Positions 1-8,457 of a stretch of DNA of 64,000 bases are shown piece by piece. The notes beneath the pieces are model-generated. The model had not been told where the DNA came from. It made no database searches and saw only the letters and a program-made list of their open reading frames with translations. Position numbers and translations under genes: made by a program. The stretch comes from Candidatus Gastranaerophilales bacterium (GTDB lineage Bacteria; Cyanobacteriota; Vampirovibrionia; Gastranaerophilales; Gastranaerophilaceae). The stretch covers positions 12,745-76,744 of the forward strand of contig CAJUPC010000003.1 of assembly GCA_910588555.1 (NCBI GenBank), in the 5' to 3' direction. Each line of letters starts with the position of its first letter. Position 1 is the first letter of the stretch.

Positions 1-268
1 GTGTCAGAAGCATTTAGATGCTAATTCGAATAAATTATATAATTTCCCTCTCGACGGTAAAAATACTTTTTTATTCTCAGGAAGATATAATAAAATACAA
101 CCTTATTTCAATATTTCTGATAACCCTTATAAAACCCGAGATGTACTGTTAAATTCTTCTACTAATCACTCAACTTACGGTTGTGCTAATTCTTACAAAG
201 CATATTGTGCAGCATTGATAGAATATGACGGCTGGAAAATTGCTAAAGACTATCCTATTAAATTTTAA
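1..268 (+). CDS. 3' end of a type IV pilin-like protein (truncated by window edge)
   Basis: Reading from base 2 there is an open frame of 88 codons ending in TAA at 266-268; the start lies outside the window. The last residues (GWKIAKDYPIKF) match the C-terminal pattern of the three pilin-like proteins at 8.5, 17.5 and 30.3 kb (a Cys, a short hydrophobic stretch, then D-N/G-W/F-x-F/I-K/A-x-DYPxKL/F). Two cysteines (GCANSYKAYC) lie where the others have a Cys pair. Probably a fourth member of the same extracellular or pilus-associated family. Whether its leader also holds a G tract cannot be seen here. Confidence 0.75.
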   Translation, partial: CQKHLDANSNKLYNFPLDGKNTFLFSGRYNKIQPYFNISDNPYKTRDVLLNSSTNHSTYGCANSYKAYCAALIEYDGWKIAKDYPIKF

Positions 269-316
269 AAATTACACAAAGATTGACACAGGTGGCAAAA
301 AATATTCTGTCAAATT

Positions 317-1312
317 TTAACTATAATATGTAAGCAAAATATCAGGTTCAAAATTTTCCACACCTGCAAATCTAAAATGTAAACTTTCGTTTATGTCGGT
401 AATTCGTTTGAAATCAAAACAGGATTTAGACGAATTATCGCCTGTTATTTTCGGGGCAATAAAGTGATAGATTTTATCCGTATATTTTAATGCTTCACCG
501 TTTAAAATTCCGCCGCTTTCGATTAATATGCTTTTTATACCCTGTTCATAAGCTCTATTAAATATAAATTCCAGGTCAAGCTTGTTTTCAATAACAGGTG
601 TATTTTTTTTGTTGAATACAAAAATTTCACCTGATTGGTAAATTTTTGAGTTTTTGTCTGTTTTTAACTCTCTGTCTAAAATTATTTTTTTTCGGTGCTC
701 CATTGTCGGATTGTCTGCAATAATTGTTGAAGATGTTGTAAGAATTGCATCATAGCGATTTCTTATTTTTTTAACTTCTTCGCGTGCTTTTTCTGATGTA
801 ATCCATTTTGAAGACCCGTTTGATGTTGCAATTTTTCCGTCAAGAGTTGTTGCGGTTTTTATTGCGATGAAAGGTTTATTTTGTGTCTGATTTTTTATGA
901 AAATTTCGTTCAGCGTTTTGCATTCATTTTCCAAAATTCCCTCAATAACTTCAATACCTGCGGCTTTAAGTTTTGTAATTCCGTCAACTTTAGGATTTAC
1001 GTCGCGCATTCCGATAACGACTTTTTTAATTCCTCTTTCGATTATCAAATTAGTACAGGGAGGTGTTTTGCCAAAATGAGAACAGGGCTCAAGGTTCACA
1101 ATTAAAGTCCCGTCGTTTTCTTCACCGTTTTTAAGTTTTAAAAGAGCGTCGCGTTCGGCGTGGTTTTCACCGTATCGGGCGTGGTATCCTGTCGAAATTT
1201 CATTCCCGAATTTATCCAGTACGACACAGCCGACAAGAGGGTTTGGAGATACATTTCCCTCACCTTGCTTCGCCAATTGTATACACTTTTTCATATACTT
1301 TTCATATTGCAT
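317..1312 (-). CDS. ribD: Riboflavin biosynthesis protein RibD (deaminase/reductase)
   Basis: Bifunctional enzyme of the second and third steps of riboflavin synthesis: deamination of the pyrimidine made from GTP, then NADPH-dependent reduction of its ribose. The N-terminal half (about residues 1-145) is a cytidine-deaminase fold with the zinc motif H51-A-E53 and P76-C77-S-H...P-P-C86. The C-terminal half is the RibD reductase domain, beginning near KPFIAIKTATTLDGKIA. At 331 residues it is slightly shorter than many RibD proteins, but both domains are present. No other rib gene is nearby. There is no visible Shine-Dalgarno sequence; a TACAAT box ends six bases before the ATG, so the mRNA may be leaderless. 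Confidence 0.95.
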   Translation of the reverse strand: MQYEKYMKKCIQLAKQGEGNVSPNPLVGCVVLDKFGNEISTGYHARYGENHAERDALLKLKNGEENDGTLIVNLEPCSHFGKTPPCTNLIIERGIKKVVIGMRDVNPKVDGITKLKAAGIEVIEGILENECKTLNEIFIKNQTQNKPFIAIKTATTLDGKIATSNGSSKWITSEKAREEVKKIRNRYDAILTTSSTIIADNPTMEHRKKIILDRELKTDKNSKIYQSGEIFVFNKKNTPVIENKLDLEFIFNRAYEQGIKSILIESGGILNGEALKYTDKIYHFIAPKITGDNSSKSCFDFKRITDINESLHFRFAGVENFEPDILLTYYS

Positions 1313-1318
1313 ATTTAT

Positions 1319-1347
1319 ATTGTATAATAAAAAAGTTGTTATGAGAA
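1319..1347 (-). promoter_or_regulatory. Predicted ribD promoter, leaderless geometry
   Basis: On the minus strand a TTCTCA (-35-like, 1342-1347), a 17-base spacer and TACAAT (-10, 1319-1324) are followed by six bases and the ribD ATG. The expected transcription start therefore falls on or next to the start codon. The -35 match is only 4 of 6. Confidence 0.45.
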
Positions 1348-1475
1348 AATATGCATTAATCTAAAAAACGTTAATCTAATAAAGCGCATTTTAGGTGACT
1401 GTTTATAAGGATTTTATGTTTTTTAACAGGCAACATAATAATTTGATACAATGTGGTAAAAAAGGTGGTAAAATA

Positions 1476-2138
1476 ATGGACTTAAAATACATAGGACACA
1501 GCGCATTTGAATTTAAAACAGGCGACAAATCAATTTTGGTTGACCCTTATGTAGAACACAATGAAAAATTTAACTGGCATGACAAAAATATTACCGATAT
1601 TTTTGTAACTCATGCGCATGGCGACCATTTGGGACAGGCAATTGAGATTGCAAAAGAAAAAGACGCTACTATCACAGCAATTTTTGAACTTGCAAATTAC
1701 TGTGAAGAGCAGGGATGTAAAGTTAAGCCTGTAGGATTTGGCGGCTGGTTGAATTATGATTGGGGCAGAGTTGTTTTTGTTCCTGCATTCCATACAAGTT
1801 CTTTGCCTGACGGTAGATATGCGGGTGAAGCGGCAGGAATTGTTTTTGATATAGAAAATGTAAGAATTTATCATGCAGGTGATACTGCATTGACAACTGA
1901 AATGAAAACAATCAAAGAATTATACAGACCTAATATCGCATTGCTGCCTATCGGCGGTAATTATACTATGGATGTTGAACATGCGGCAGTTGCGGCTGAT
2001 TGGATTGGTGCTCAGACAGTAATCCCTATGCATTACAATACATTCCCTGAAATTCAGGCAGATTTGCAAAAATTCATGGCACTTATTCAGGTTAATAATT
2101 CAAATTGTGTCATTTTAAATCCTGAAAATATTGATTAG
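1476..2138 (+). CDS. UPF0173 metal-dependent hydrolase (metallo-beta-lactamase fold)
   Basis: A 220-residue protein of the UlaG/YtkL-like UPF0173 family, single-domain metallo-beta-lactamase-fold hydrolases of unknown substrate. The HAHGDHLGQ motif gives the HxHxDH metal site, and later His and Asp ligands are visible in YHAGDT and in PMHYNT near the C terminus. The frame is open further upstream (from 1395), but the ATG at 1476 follows a ribosome-binding site (AAGGTGG, 1462-1468) and gives the usual family N terminus MDLKYIGHSAF. Stands alone between ribD (divergent) and gshB. Confidence 0.88.
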   Translation: MDLKYIGHSAFEFKTGDKSILVDPYVEHNEKFNWHDKNITDIFVTHAHGDHLGQAIEIAKEKDATITAIFELANYCEEQGCKVKPVGFGGWLNYDWGRVVFVPAFHTSSLPDGRYAGEAAGIVFDIENVRIYHAGDTALTTEMKTIKELYRPNIALLPIGGNYTMDVEHAAVAADWIGAQTVIPMHYNTFPEIQADLQKFMALIQVNNSNCVILNPENID

Positions 2139-2198
2139 CCTGATGTTGCAATTGCATTTGTTTACATAGAGGCGTAAAGTTATTTACGAGGAGAAAAA

Positions 2199-3173
2199 AT
2201 GGATATATTATTTGTTATTGACAGGTTAGAACTCAAATATTTTGAGTTTAATAATTTGGTCACCAATTTTTGGTTAATCAGAGAACTTATGTACGCCGGT
2301 AAGAAAGTTTGTATTACTACGATTGATAATTTAAGCTTGAAATCAGGATGTGCTTATTCCAGATGTTTTGAAGTATTTGAAAAAGACGGAAATATTTTTT
2401 ATGACAAGATTTCTTGCGTCAAAAGAATTAATGACTTTGAGCTTGTAATGTTCAGACCCGATCCGCCTGTTGATATGGATTATATTAATGCAACTTATAT
2501 TTTTGATTTTGTTGATAGAGAAAAGACTTTAATCCTTAACGACCCGAAAGCAATTCGTGATTTTAACGAAAAACTTCATACTGTTAAATTTTTGGATTTA
2601 ATGCCCGAAAATATCGTTACTTGTTCAAAATCAGATATTTTGGAGTTTTTAAATAAACATGATGAAATTGTTTTAAAACCTTTGAATGGCTGTTTTGGCT
2701 CTGGCGTTATGACTCTTAAAAAAGGTGATAAAAATACTGCCGTAATAATTAATACAATGACGAAAAATCAAACTCAATTGATTATGGTTCAAAAATATAT
2801 TGAAAAAGCACGTTATGGCGACAAACGCGTAATGTTTCTCGGTGATGAGGTTTTGGATGTCTGCATTCAAAAACTTCCGTCAAATAATGATTTCAAGTTC
2901 AACGAACATTGCGACAGTAATATTGTAAAAGCAGAACTTACACAATCTGAAAAAGAAAAATTTGCCATTGTCGCAAAAGAATTAAATAAACTCGGACTGT
3001 CAATGGTCGGACTTGACGTAATAGATGAAAAAATTATCGAAATAAATGTTACAAGCCCGTGCTATTTTATCAAAGAAACAAATTATCATCATGGTGTTCA
3101 GTTAGAGAAAAAAATAACAGAATTTATATTGTCTACTCTAGTGAAAAAACTCCGCCAATGTCAATCAGTTTAA
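2199..3173 (+). CDS. gshB: Glutathione synthetase-like ATP-grasp ligase
   Basis: 324-residue protein matching prokaryotic glutathione synthetase, which joins gamma-glutamylcysteine and glycine using ATP. Recognisable blocks: FRPDPPVDMDYINATYI (substrate region), LNDPKAIRDFNEKL, the ATP-grasp EIVLKPLNGCFGSGV, KYIEKARYGDKRV, and the metal/phosphate motif MVGLDVIDEKIIEINVTSP. A good RBS (GAGGAG) precedes the ATG. No gshA-type gene is in the window, so the source of gamma-glutamylcysteine is not shown. The last 41 bases overlap the 3' end of the convergent kinase-like gene, which is unusual; the final residues (KKLRQCQSV) may be a recent extension. Confidence 0.88.
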   Translation: MDILFVIDRLELKYFEFNNLVTNFWLIRELMYAGKKVCITTIDNLSLKSGCAYSRCFEVFEKDGNIFYDKISCVKRINDFELVMFRPDPPVDMDYINATYIFDFVDREKTLILNDPKAIRDFNEKLHTVKFLDLMPENIVTCSKSDILEFLNKHDEIVLKPLNGCFGSGVMTLKKGDKNTAVIINTMTKNQTQLIMVQKYIEKARYGDKRVMFLGDEVLDVCIQKLPSNNDFKFNEHCDSNIVKAELTQSEKEKFAIVAKELNKLGLSMVGLDVIDEKIIEINVTSPCYFIKETNYHHGVQLEKKITEFILSTLVKKLRQCQSV

Positions 3174-4167
3174 GGCAGGGCTGACCTTCTTTTGTAGAAC
3201 CGATAATTGCGTTTTTCTCATGCAAATCTGTGTGAACTAAATTAGATTTTTCTAAAACTTTAGCAATGTAAGTGTCAAGAATTTGAGCTTTACTATGCGG
3301 AACAAAACCTTTGTTTTCAATAGTTTTGCCGATTTGTACTCCGTACTCGTTAAGTTCTTTCAGTTTTACGCCTGTTTGTCTGTAAAAATCTGCTGCAAAT
3401 TCAGTTATATCACTATAAACTTTTTTTAATTTTACAATTGGGCTGACGTGTCGGGGTGGAATTTGATATTCTGTTGTCATATATCCTAATGATGTATCTC
3501 CCCAGTAGTATCTTTGAACAACATTATTTTTTATTTTACTGTTTGCGTATAAGCCGTGTGCAAGTTCTGCATATTGCCCGTGTTGGTTATTAGTCTGTGC
3601 GTATTTATTCTGTTTTCTGAATTTTTTAATGAAAAGTTTTTCAAGAGTAGGATGTTCACCTTTTTCCCTCAAAACATAAGCTCTGTCAGTGTAGCTGCCT
3701 GTGACTTTTAACCTTTTTAAATTAACAGAATTATTTTCTGATAGTATTCCGAATTTTCTTAATCCTTTGGTTAAAAATTTTGAAACTTCTTTGATACGTT
3801 TATTTTCAAGTTCTGCTTTCTGTTGATTATATTGTTTGCTGTTTATGGGGGCATTGTAGGGTTTTAAATGTTTCATTGCAGCTCTAAAAAGCATAAAAAT
3901 ATTTTGTATTGTAACTTCTTTTTCTTCAGGAGTTTTTCCTTCAAGTTTGGCAAGCCAGTAAGGTGGGAGAGAACCCGCTATACCTTTTGATTTCGTATCT
4001 TTTGCAAATTCTTTTATTATTTCATCTTGTGTTTTTATGAAATTTCTGCTCAAGACTTCCGTAACTCCGCAAAAGGATGTATTTTTTGCATAAGAATGCG
4101 GAAGCGATGTATAACCGTTTCCGCGATAAGGTTTTATAGTATAGTTTTGAGTCCCAAGATTTATCAC
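3133..4167 (-). CDS. Kinase-like protein with HxDxxxxN catalytic loop
   Basis: 344-residue protein that I cannot assign to a named family. Near the C terminus it carries NLVHTDLHEKNAII followed by KLIDIGG. This is the layout of a protein kinase or aminoglycoside phosphotransferase catalytic loop (HxDxxxxN) and the Mg-binding DFG-like aspartate. Upstream, RAYVLREKGEHPTLEKLFIKKF might hold the ATP-binding lysine, but no clear glycine loop is visible. The N terminus is polar, with a short SFCG motif. Inference: a small-molecule or protein kinase of the KdoK/APH/Fic-regulator style. Convergent with gshB (41-base overlap) and downstream of tsaD on the same strand. Confidence 0.55.
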   Translation of the reverse strand: MINLGTQNYTIKPYRGNGYTSLPHSYAKNTSFCGVTEVLSRNFIKTQDEIIKEFAKDTKSKGIAGSLPPYWLAKLEGKTPEEKEVTIQNIFMLFRAAMKHLKPYNAPINSKQYNQQKAELENKRIKEVSKFLTKGLRKFGILSENNSVNLKRLKVTGSYTDRAYVLREKGEHPTLEKLFIKKFRKQNKYAQTNNQHGQYAELAHGLYANSKIKNNVVQRYYWGDTSLGYMTTEYQIPPRHVSPIVKLKKVYSDITEFAADFYRQTGVKLKELNEYGVQIGKTIENKGFVPHSKAQILDTYIAKVLEKSNLVHTDLHEKNAIIGSTKEGQPCLKLIDIGGVFSLE

Positions 4168-4235
4168 ACGGTTATAAACACATGTAAAAATTTTTTTTGC
4201 TTTATATTAAACGTCAAATTTACAATTGTTTACGA

Positions 4236-5291
4236 TTATTTAACTCTTGAAAAAACTTCCGTATTCACATCATCAAAAGTATTTGTGTTGAAATAAGCGC
4301 ACGATGCAACCATTGCAGCGTTATCAGTACAGTATTTCATTGGAGGAGCAAGCACTTTATAACCCTCTTTTTCAAGGTCAAAAATTTTCTTTCTTATTTC
4401 CGAATTTGCCGCAACTCCGCCTGCGATAACAACTTGATTGTATCCGCTTTCTTCTAAAGCTTTTTTTACTTTTTTCAACAATGTTGAAGAAACTGTTTCT
4501 TGAAAACTTGCACAAATATCATTTACTGGAAGTTCTTGGCCGTCAAATGATTTTACAAGTCTTAATACCGCAGTTTTGAGTCCGCTAAAACTGAAATTAA
4601 ATCTGTCAACTTTACCTTCAGGAAGTTTATAAGCTTTAGGATTTCCCTCTTGAGCGAGTTTATCAAGTCTTGGGCCGCCGGGGTATGGCAATCCGATAAG
4701 TCTTGCAACTTTGTCATAAGCTTCTCCGACAGCGTCGTCAATTGTTTCACCTAAAATAGTTTGTTCAGAATAAGATTTTACATCAATAATCTGTGTGTGT
4801 CCGCCGCTTACAAGCAATGCCATAAACGGAGGTTTTAAATCTGTATCTATATAATTCGCGCAAAGATGTGCATTCAAATGGTTTACACCTATAAACGGTT
4901 TATCATAAGTAAGTGCAAGAGTTTTTGCAGCGTTCAATCCTACTAAAAGACATCCAACTAAACCGGGACCGACAGTTCCTGCAAATGCTGTTATTTCATG
5001 AGGATTAAGTCCTGCATTTTCTTTTGCCTGTTTAAAAGCTTCATCAATAACGATATTGATTGAATCTAAATGCTCTCTTGCCGCGATTTCAGGGATTACC
5101 CCGCCAAATTGTGCGTGAGTTTTTATTTGTGAAGCAACAACATTTGCAATAACTTCACGTCCGTTTTTAACAATTGAACATGCTGTCTCATCACAGCTTG
5201 ATTCTATTGCCATAATATAATTGTCATAACCGCTGTCGGGTCCGATTTCCACTTGTTCTTTTGAGAATAATTTGTTTTTAATATTTTTCAT
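4236..5291 (-). CDS. tsaD: tRNA threonylcarbamoyladenosine synthase subunit TsaD
   Basis: Transfers the threonylcarbamoyl group onto A37 of ANN-decoding tRNAs, with TsaB and TsaE. ASKHA fold with IESSCDETACSIV at the N terminus, the metal motif HLNAH, LVSGGHTQ, GEAYDKVARLIGLPYPGGP, the FSFSGLKTAV block and a C-terminal CTDNAAMVA. The frame is open to an ATG at 5306, but a TATAAT (minus strand, 5298-5303) lies inside that extension with exactly six bases to the ATG at 5291. I therefore place the start at 5291 (351 residues) and predict a leaderless mRNA. Divergent from obgE. Confidence 0.93.
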   Translation of the reverse strand: MKNIKNKLFSKEQVEIGPDSGYDNYIMAIESSCDETACSIVKNGREVIANVVASQIKTHAQFGGVIPEIAAREHLDSINIVIDEAFKQAKENAGLNPHEITAFAGTVGPGLVGCLLVGLNAAKTLALTYDKPFIGVNHLNAHLCANYIDTDLKPPFMALLVSGGHTQIIDVKSYSEQTILGETIDDAVGEAYDKVARLIGLPYPGGPRLDKLAQEGNPKAYKLPEGKVDRFNFSFSGLKTAVLRLVKSFDGQELPVNDICASFQETVSSTLLKKVKKALEESGYNQVVIAGGVAANSEIRKKIFDLEKEGYKVLAPPMKYCTDNAAMVASCAYFNTNTFDDVNTEVFSRVK

Positions 5292-5293
5292 AG

Positions 5294-5303
5294 TATTATT
5301 ATA
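5294..5303. promoter_or_regulatory. Overlapping divergent -10 boxes for tsaD and obgE
   Basis: The short region between tsaD and obgE holds TATAAT on the minus strand (5298-5303), six bases before the tsaD ATG at 5291. On the plus strand TATTAT (5294-5299) has a weak TTGTTT 16 bases upstream (5272-5277) and could serve obgE. The two boxes overlap, so transcription in the two directions should compete. Confidence 0.4.
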
Positions 5304-5321
5304 CATAAAAAAGGAATAAAA

Positions 5322-6605
5322 ATGAAATTTATAGATAAATCAAAAATAAGAGTAGTATCAGGACGCGGCGGAAACGGAATGGTGGCGTGGCGCAGAGAAA
5401 AATATGTTGATAAAGGCGGCCCGGCAGGCGGGGATGGCGGCAGAGGCGGAGATGTTTATCTTGTTGCCGATGAAAATATGTCTACTCTTATGGACTTCAA
5501 GCATAAATCTGTTTTTAAAGCAGAGGGCGGTGAAAACGGCGGTATTAAAAATATGCACGGACGCTGTGCTAAAGATTTATATATAAAAGTTCCTGTCGGT
5601 ACAGTCGTTAAAGATATTAAAACAGGTAATATAATTGCGGATTTGAAAGAAGATGAACAAAAAGTAATGGTTGCAAAAGGCGGACGCGGCGGACGCGGTA
5701 ACGCAAGGTTTGCAACAGCTCAAAAACGTGCGCCTCAATTTTGCGAACCCGGTGAACCGCCGATTGAGCGCGAGTTGTTTTTAGAATTAAAACTTATTGC
5801 AGATGTAGGCTTGTTGGGAATGCCGAATGCAGGAAAATCCACTCTTATAAGTCGTATAAGTTCTGCAAAACCAAAAATCGCAGACTATCCTTTTACAACT
5901 CTAATTCCAAATTTGGGTGTTGTTAAAAAGCGCTCGGGCGACGGATATGTTGTTGCAGATATTCCGGGGTTAATTGAGGGAGCGTCAGAGGGTGTAGGAC
6001 TTGGACACGACTTTTTGCGCCACGTTGAAAGATGTCGATTCTTAGTGCATTTGATTGATTGTACTGAAGAAAATCCGTTTAATAATTACAAAAAAATTAA
6101 TCTCGAACTGGAAAAGCACTCAGAACATCTTGCAAATCTTTATCAAATAGTTGTGTTAAACAAGATTGATGCAATAGATGATGAGCGTAAAGAAGAACTT
6201 TTGAAACAGTTTGAAGAAGTTTCATCGGATGTGTTTGAAATTTCTGCTGTTACGGGTGAAAATCTTGATAAGCTTCTTGATTTTATGGGACAAAAAGTTG
6301 ATGAAATTCCGAAATCTGACACTGAAATTATTGTAGAGGAAGATTTAGGAGCTTACAATAACGATGACAGTTCATTTGAAATTTACAAAGCTGCAAAAGA
6401 TGTGTTCATAATTCAGGGCGGAAAAGTTGAACGTATCGCAGGTGTCACAGATGAGCGCAACTCTGAACAGGTAATACGTTTCCAAAACATTATGAAAGGT
6501 ATGGGTGTCTTTGATGAATTAAATAAAATGGGCATTAAAGACGGTGACACAATCATAATTGGTCATCTTGAATTTGCATATTACCGAGATGAGATGTTCG
6601 GTTGA
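5322..6605 (+). CDS. obgE: Obg family GTPase
   Basis: Ribosome-associated GTPase needed for 50S maturation. The N-terminal Obg domain (about 1-158) has the typical glycine-rich loops (GGDGGRGGDVYL, GGRGGRGNARF). The G domain shows G1 GMPNAGKST, switch II DIPGLIEGA, G4 NKID and G5 SAV. The last 90 residues form the OCT domain and end KDGDTIIIGHLEF. 427 residues is normal. RBS AAGGA, stop TGA. Confidence 0.96.
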   Translation: MKFIDKSKIRVVSGRGGNGMVAWRREKYVDKGGPAGGDGGRGGDVYLVADENMSTLMDFKHKSVFKAEGGENGGIKNMHGRCAKDLYIKVPVGTVVKDIKTGNIIADLKEDEQKVMVAKGGRGGRGNARFATAQKRAPQFCEPGEPPIERELFLELKLIADVGLLGMPNAGKSTLISRISSAKPKIADYPFTTLIPNLGVVKKRSGDGYVVADIPGLIEGASEGVGLGHDFLRHVERCRFLVHLIDCTEENPFNNYKKINLELEKHSEHLANLYQIVVLNKIDAIDDERKEELLKQFEEVSSDVFEISAVTGENLDKLLDFMGQKVDEIPKSDTEIIVEEDLGAYNNDDSSFEIYKAAKDVFIIQGGKVERIAGVTDERNSEQVIRFQNIMKGMGVFDELNKMGIKDGDTIIIGHLEFAYYRDEMFG

Positions 6606-6609
6606 TGTT

Positions 6610-6638
6610 TTGACAATTCAAATCTTATAAGATATAAT
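6610..6638 (+). promoter_or_regulatory. Consensus sigma70-type promoter, leaderless start
   Basis: TTGACA (6610-6615), a 17-base spacer, and TATAAT (6633-6638), both perfect hexamers, starting five bases after the obgE stop. The -10 box ends only seven bases before the ATG at 6646, so the predicted transcript begins at the start codon; no Shine-Dalgarno fits in between. Confidence 0.75.
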
Positions 6639-6645
6639 AAAACCT

Positions 6646-7953
6646 ATGAAATGTTATAAGGCAAAATGGATTTTAACTTCTGCGGAAGAAATTTTAGAGG
6701 ATATGGCAATTGTTGTCGATGAGGGCAAAATTATTGACATTATTCCTAATTCTCAAGTAAATTTTGATGAAAAATATGTTAAAGAACTCGGTAATGCAGT
6801 AATCACACCGGGATTTATTGATTTGTTGACTCAATATCAATATACAGATATTTTGGATGCAAGACCGCATGATTTTAAATCAAAAATTAAAAGATTTTTT
6901 AAGATGTTTAGTCTTAAGTATACATTTGCAGGCGTTGCTCAGGATAATTATTCCCGCAAATGGGCAGGAATATTAACGAATTATTTTACTTTAGACAGAG
7001 CGCATAAAATTAACTCTTTTAAACATGGTGTAACAGAAAGTATCAAAGCTGGCACAACGTGTATTGCTCAAGTGTCAAAAGAATTTAAGTATTTTGAGGT
7101 TATTAATAAGCTGCCAATCAAAAATTATTTGTTCTTTGAAGTTTTTGCCGACAGCAAAGACAGCAGTAAAAAGACATTCAAAGGTTTGCGTTCTAAAATT
7201 GAGGATTTAATTTTTCATAAGGGCGAAAATACTCATATAGGTATTATGCTTAATTCTATTTCAGGTGTTCATAGAAAACTTTGGGCGTTGTTTTCAAAAT
7301 ATTGCCGTAAGCACAACATGCTTATGATGACCCGTTTTGCAGAATCACAGGACGAAATGGAATGGCTTGAACACGGTTTTTCAGATATTGATTTACTTCA
7401 TAAATTCATGGGAATGAGAAAAATTTCACCTTATGCGGTTGATATCACTCCTGTTGAATATCTTAATAATTTGAAAGTTTTAACAAAAAAAGTCATTGTG
7501 GCGAATGCAAACTATGATGAGGATGAACTTGGCGCGCTTGCAGAAACTGGTGCTAAATATGTTTATCAACCTTTGTACAGTGAAGAAATTTGTAATAAAA
7601 AACTTGATTTTGAAACAGTGTTAAAATATTTCCCGAAAAATTTCGGACTTTCAACTCAAAGTTTGTTGAAAGATAAAAATTTCAGTCTTTTGGCTTTGGC
7701 ACGAGAATTGAACAAAGACAATCTTTTGGATACTGCGGAATTGATTAAGTATTTAACCGTTTATCCTGCAAAAATTTTGCGTCTTGATAATTCAACAGGC
7801 AGTATAGAAGTTGGAAAAGACGCCGATTTCAATGTGTTTAAACTGGCTGACGGCGAAGATTATAATGATATAATCAAACAAAATGTACCTTATTCAACAT
7901 ATTCAAGAGGTAGAAAACTCGTTAAACGAGGAGTAGTAAGGTTCAGCTTATGA
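6646..7953 (+). CDS. Amidohydrolase-fold protein with all metal ligands replaced
   Basis: 435-residue protein laid out like the MTA/SAH deaminase, ATZ/TRZ and MqnX branch of amidohydrolases: a beta-sandwich start (KAKWILTSAEEILEDMAIVVDEGKIIDI), PGFID at 55-59, HGVTESIKAGTTCIAQV, and a typical C terminus (LRLDNSTGSIEVGKDADFNVFKL). By motif alignment every usual metal ligand is changed: the HxH after PGFID is L61/Q63, the HxAE histidine is R230 (AES is kept), the third His is Y263, and the Asp of LGTDS is Q338 (LSTQS). It is probably catalytically dead or has a new role. The gene is intact and has a perfect promoter, so it looks maintained. It overlaps the next gene by ATGA. Confidence 0.8.
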   Translation: MKCYKAKWILTSAEEILEDMAIVVDEGKIIDIIPNSQVNFDEKYVKELGNAVITPGFIDLLTQYQYTDILDARPHDFKSKIKRFFKMFSLKYTFAGVAQDNYSRKWAGILTNYFTLDRAHKINSFKHGVTESIKAGTTCIAQVSKEFKYFEVINKLPIKNYLFFEVFADSKDSSKKTFKGLRSKIEDLIFHKGENTHIGIMLNSISGVHRKLWALFSKYCRKHNMLMMTRFAESQDEMEWLEHGFSDIDLLHKFMGMRKISPYAVDITPVEYLNNLKVLTKKVIVANANYDEDELGALAETGAKYVYQPLYSEEICNKKLDFETVLKYFPKNFGLSTQSLLKDKNFSLLALARELNKDNLLDTAELIKYLTVYPAKILRLDNSTGSIEVGKDADFNVFKLADGEDYNDIIKQNVPYSTYSRGRKLVKRGVVRFSL

Positions 7954-8366
7954 CGGTTATTAATGACAAATTTACCGTAAATACTCAAGGTTCAACGGAT
8001 ATTATTGATATCACACAAAAGGTTAAACATGCGGTGTATTCGCATTCTATTAAGGATGCTGTTGTGCATGTTTATGTTGCAGGTAGTACTGTTTCAATTA
8101 CAAACATTGAATTTGAACCGGGTTTGCTGGTTGATTTGCCAGAGGCACTGGATAAAATAGCACCTGTAAATGCTGATTATCACCATGATGCAACCTGGCA
8201 TGACGGTAACGGTTATGCACACGTAAGAGCTTCAATTGTAGGGAATTCAACTATGGTTCCGTTGATTGATGGAGCTTTGCAGTTAGGTCAGTGGCAGCAG
8301 ATTGTTTTGATTGATTTTGATAATAAAGCAAGAACAAGAGCTGTATATGTTCAAATTGTTTACTAG
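7950..8366 (+). CDS. YjbQ/UPF0047 family protein
   Basis: 138-residue member of the YjbQ (UPF0047) family, small beta-rich proteins annotated as having weak thiamine-phosphate synthase activity; true role unknown. The family marks are visible: DITQKVKHAV, NADYHHDATWHDGNGYAHVRASIVG with its clustered histidines, and GQWQQIVLIDFD. Its start overlaps the stop of the degenerate amidohydrolase (ATGA), so the two are translationally coupled. Confidence 0.9.
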   Translation: MTVINDKFTVNTQGSTDIIDITQKVKHAVYSHSIKDAVVHVYVAGSTVSITNIEFEPGLLVDLPEALDKIAPVNADYHHDATWHDGNGYAHVRASIVGNSTMVPLIDGALQLGQWQQIVLIDFDNKARTRAVYVQIVY

Positions 8367-8368
8367 GC

Positions 8369-8396
8369 TTGAAAAATATAGAAAATAGTTTATAAT
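8369..8396 (+). promoter_or_regulatory. Predicted promoter of pilin-like gene 1
   Basis: TTGAAA (8369-8374), a 16-base spacer and TATAAT (8391-8396). The leader then contains a small hairpin, TAGGT (8405-8409) pairing with ACCTA (8420-8424), and the RBS GAAAGGAG before the ATG at 8458. Confidence 0.55.
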
Positions 8397-8457
8397 AAAA
8401 CATGTAGGTTATAGTTTCTACCTAAATAAAATGTAAAAATACTGAAAGGAGCAAAAA

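Noticed and set aside
283..306. TTGACA ... TGTCAA inverted repeat after the first pilin fragment
   Set aside because: Six-base arms 13 or more bases apart in AT-rich DNA without T run; too weak to call as a terminator or operator.
1395..1475. Longer start of the UPF0173 gene
   Set aside because: The ATG at 1476 has an RBS and the family N terminus; the upstream extension does not resemble the family.
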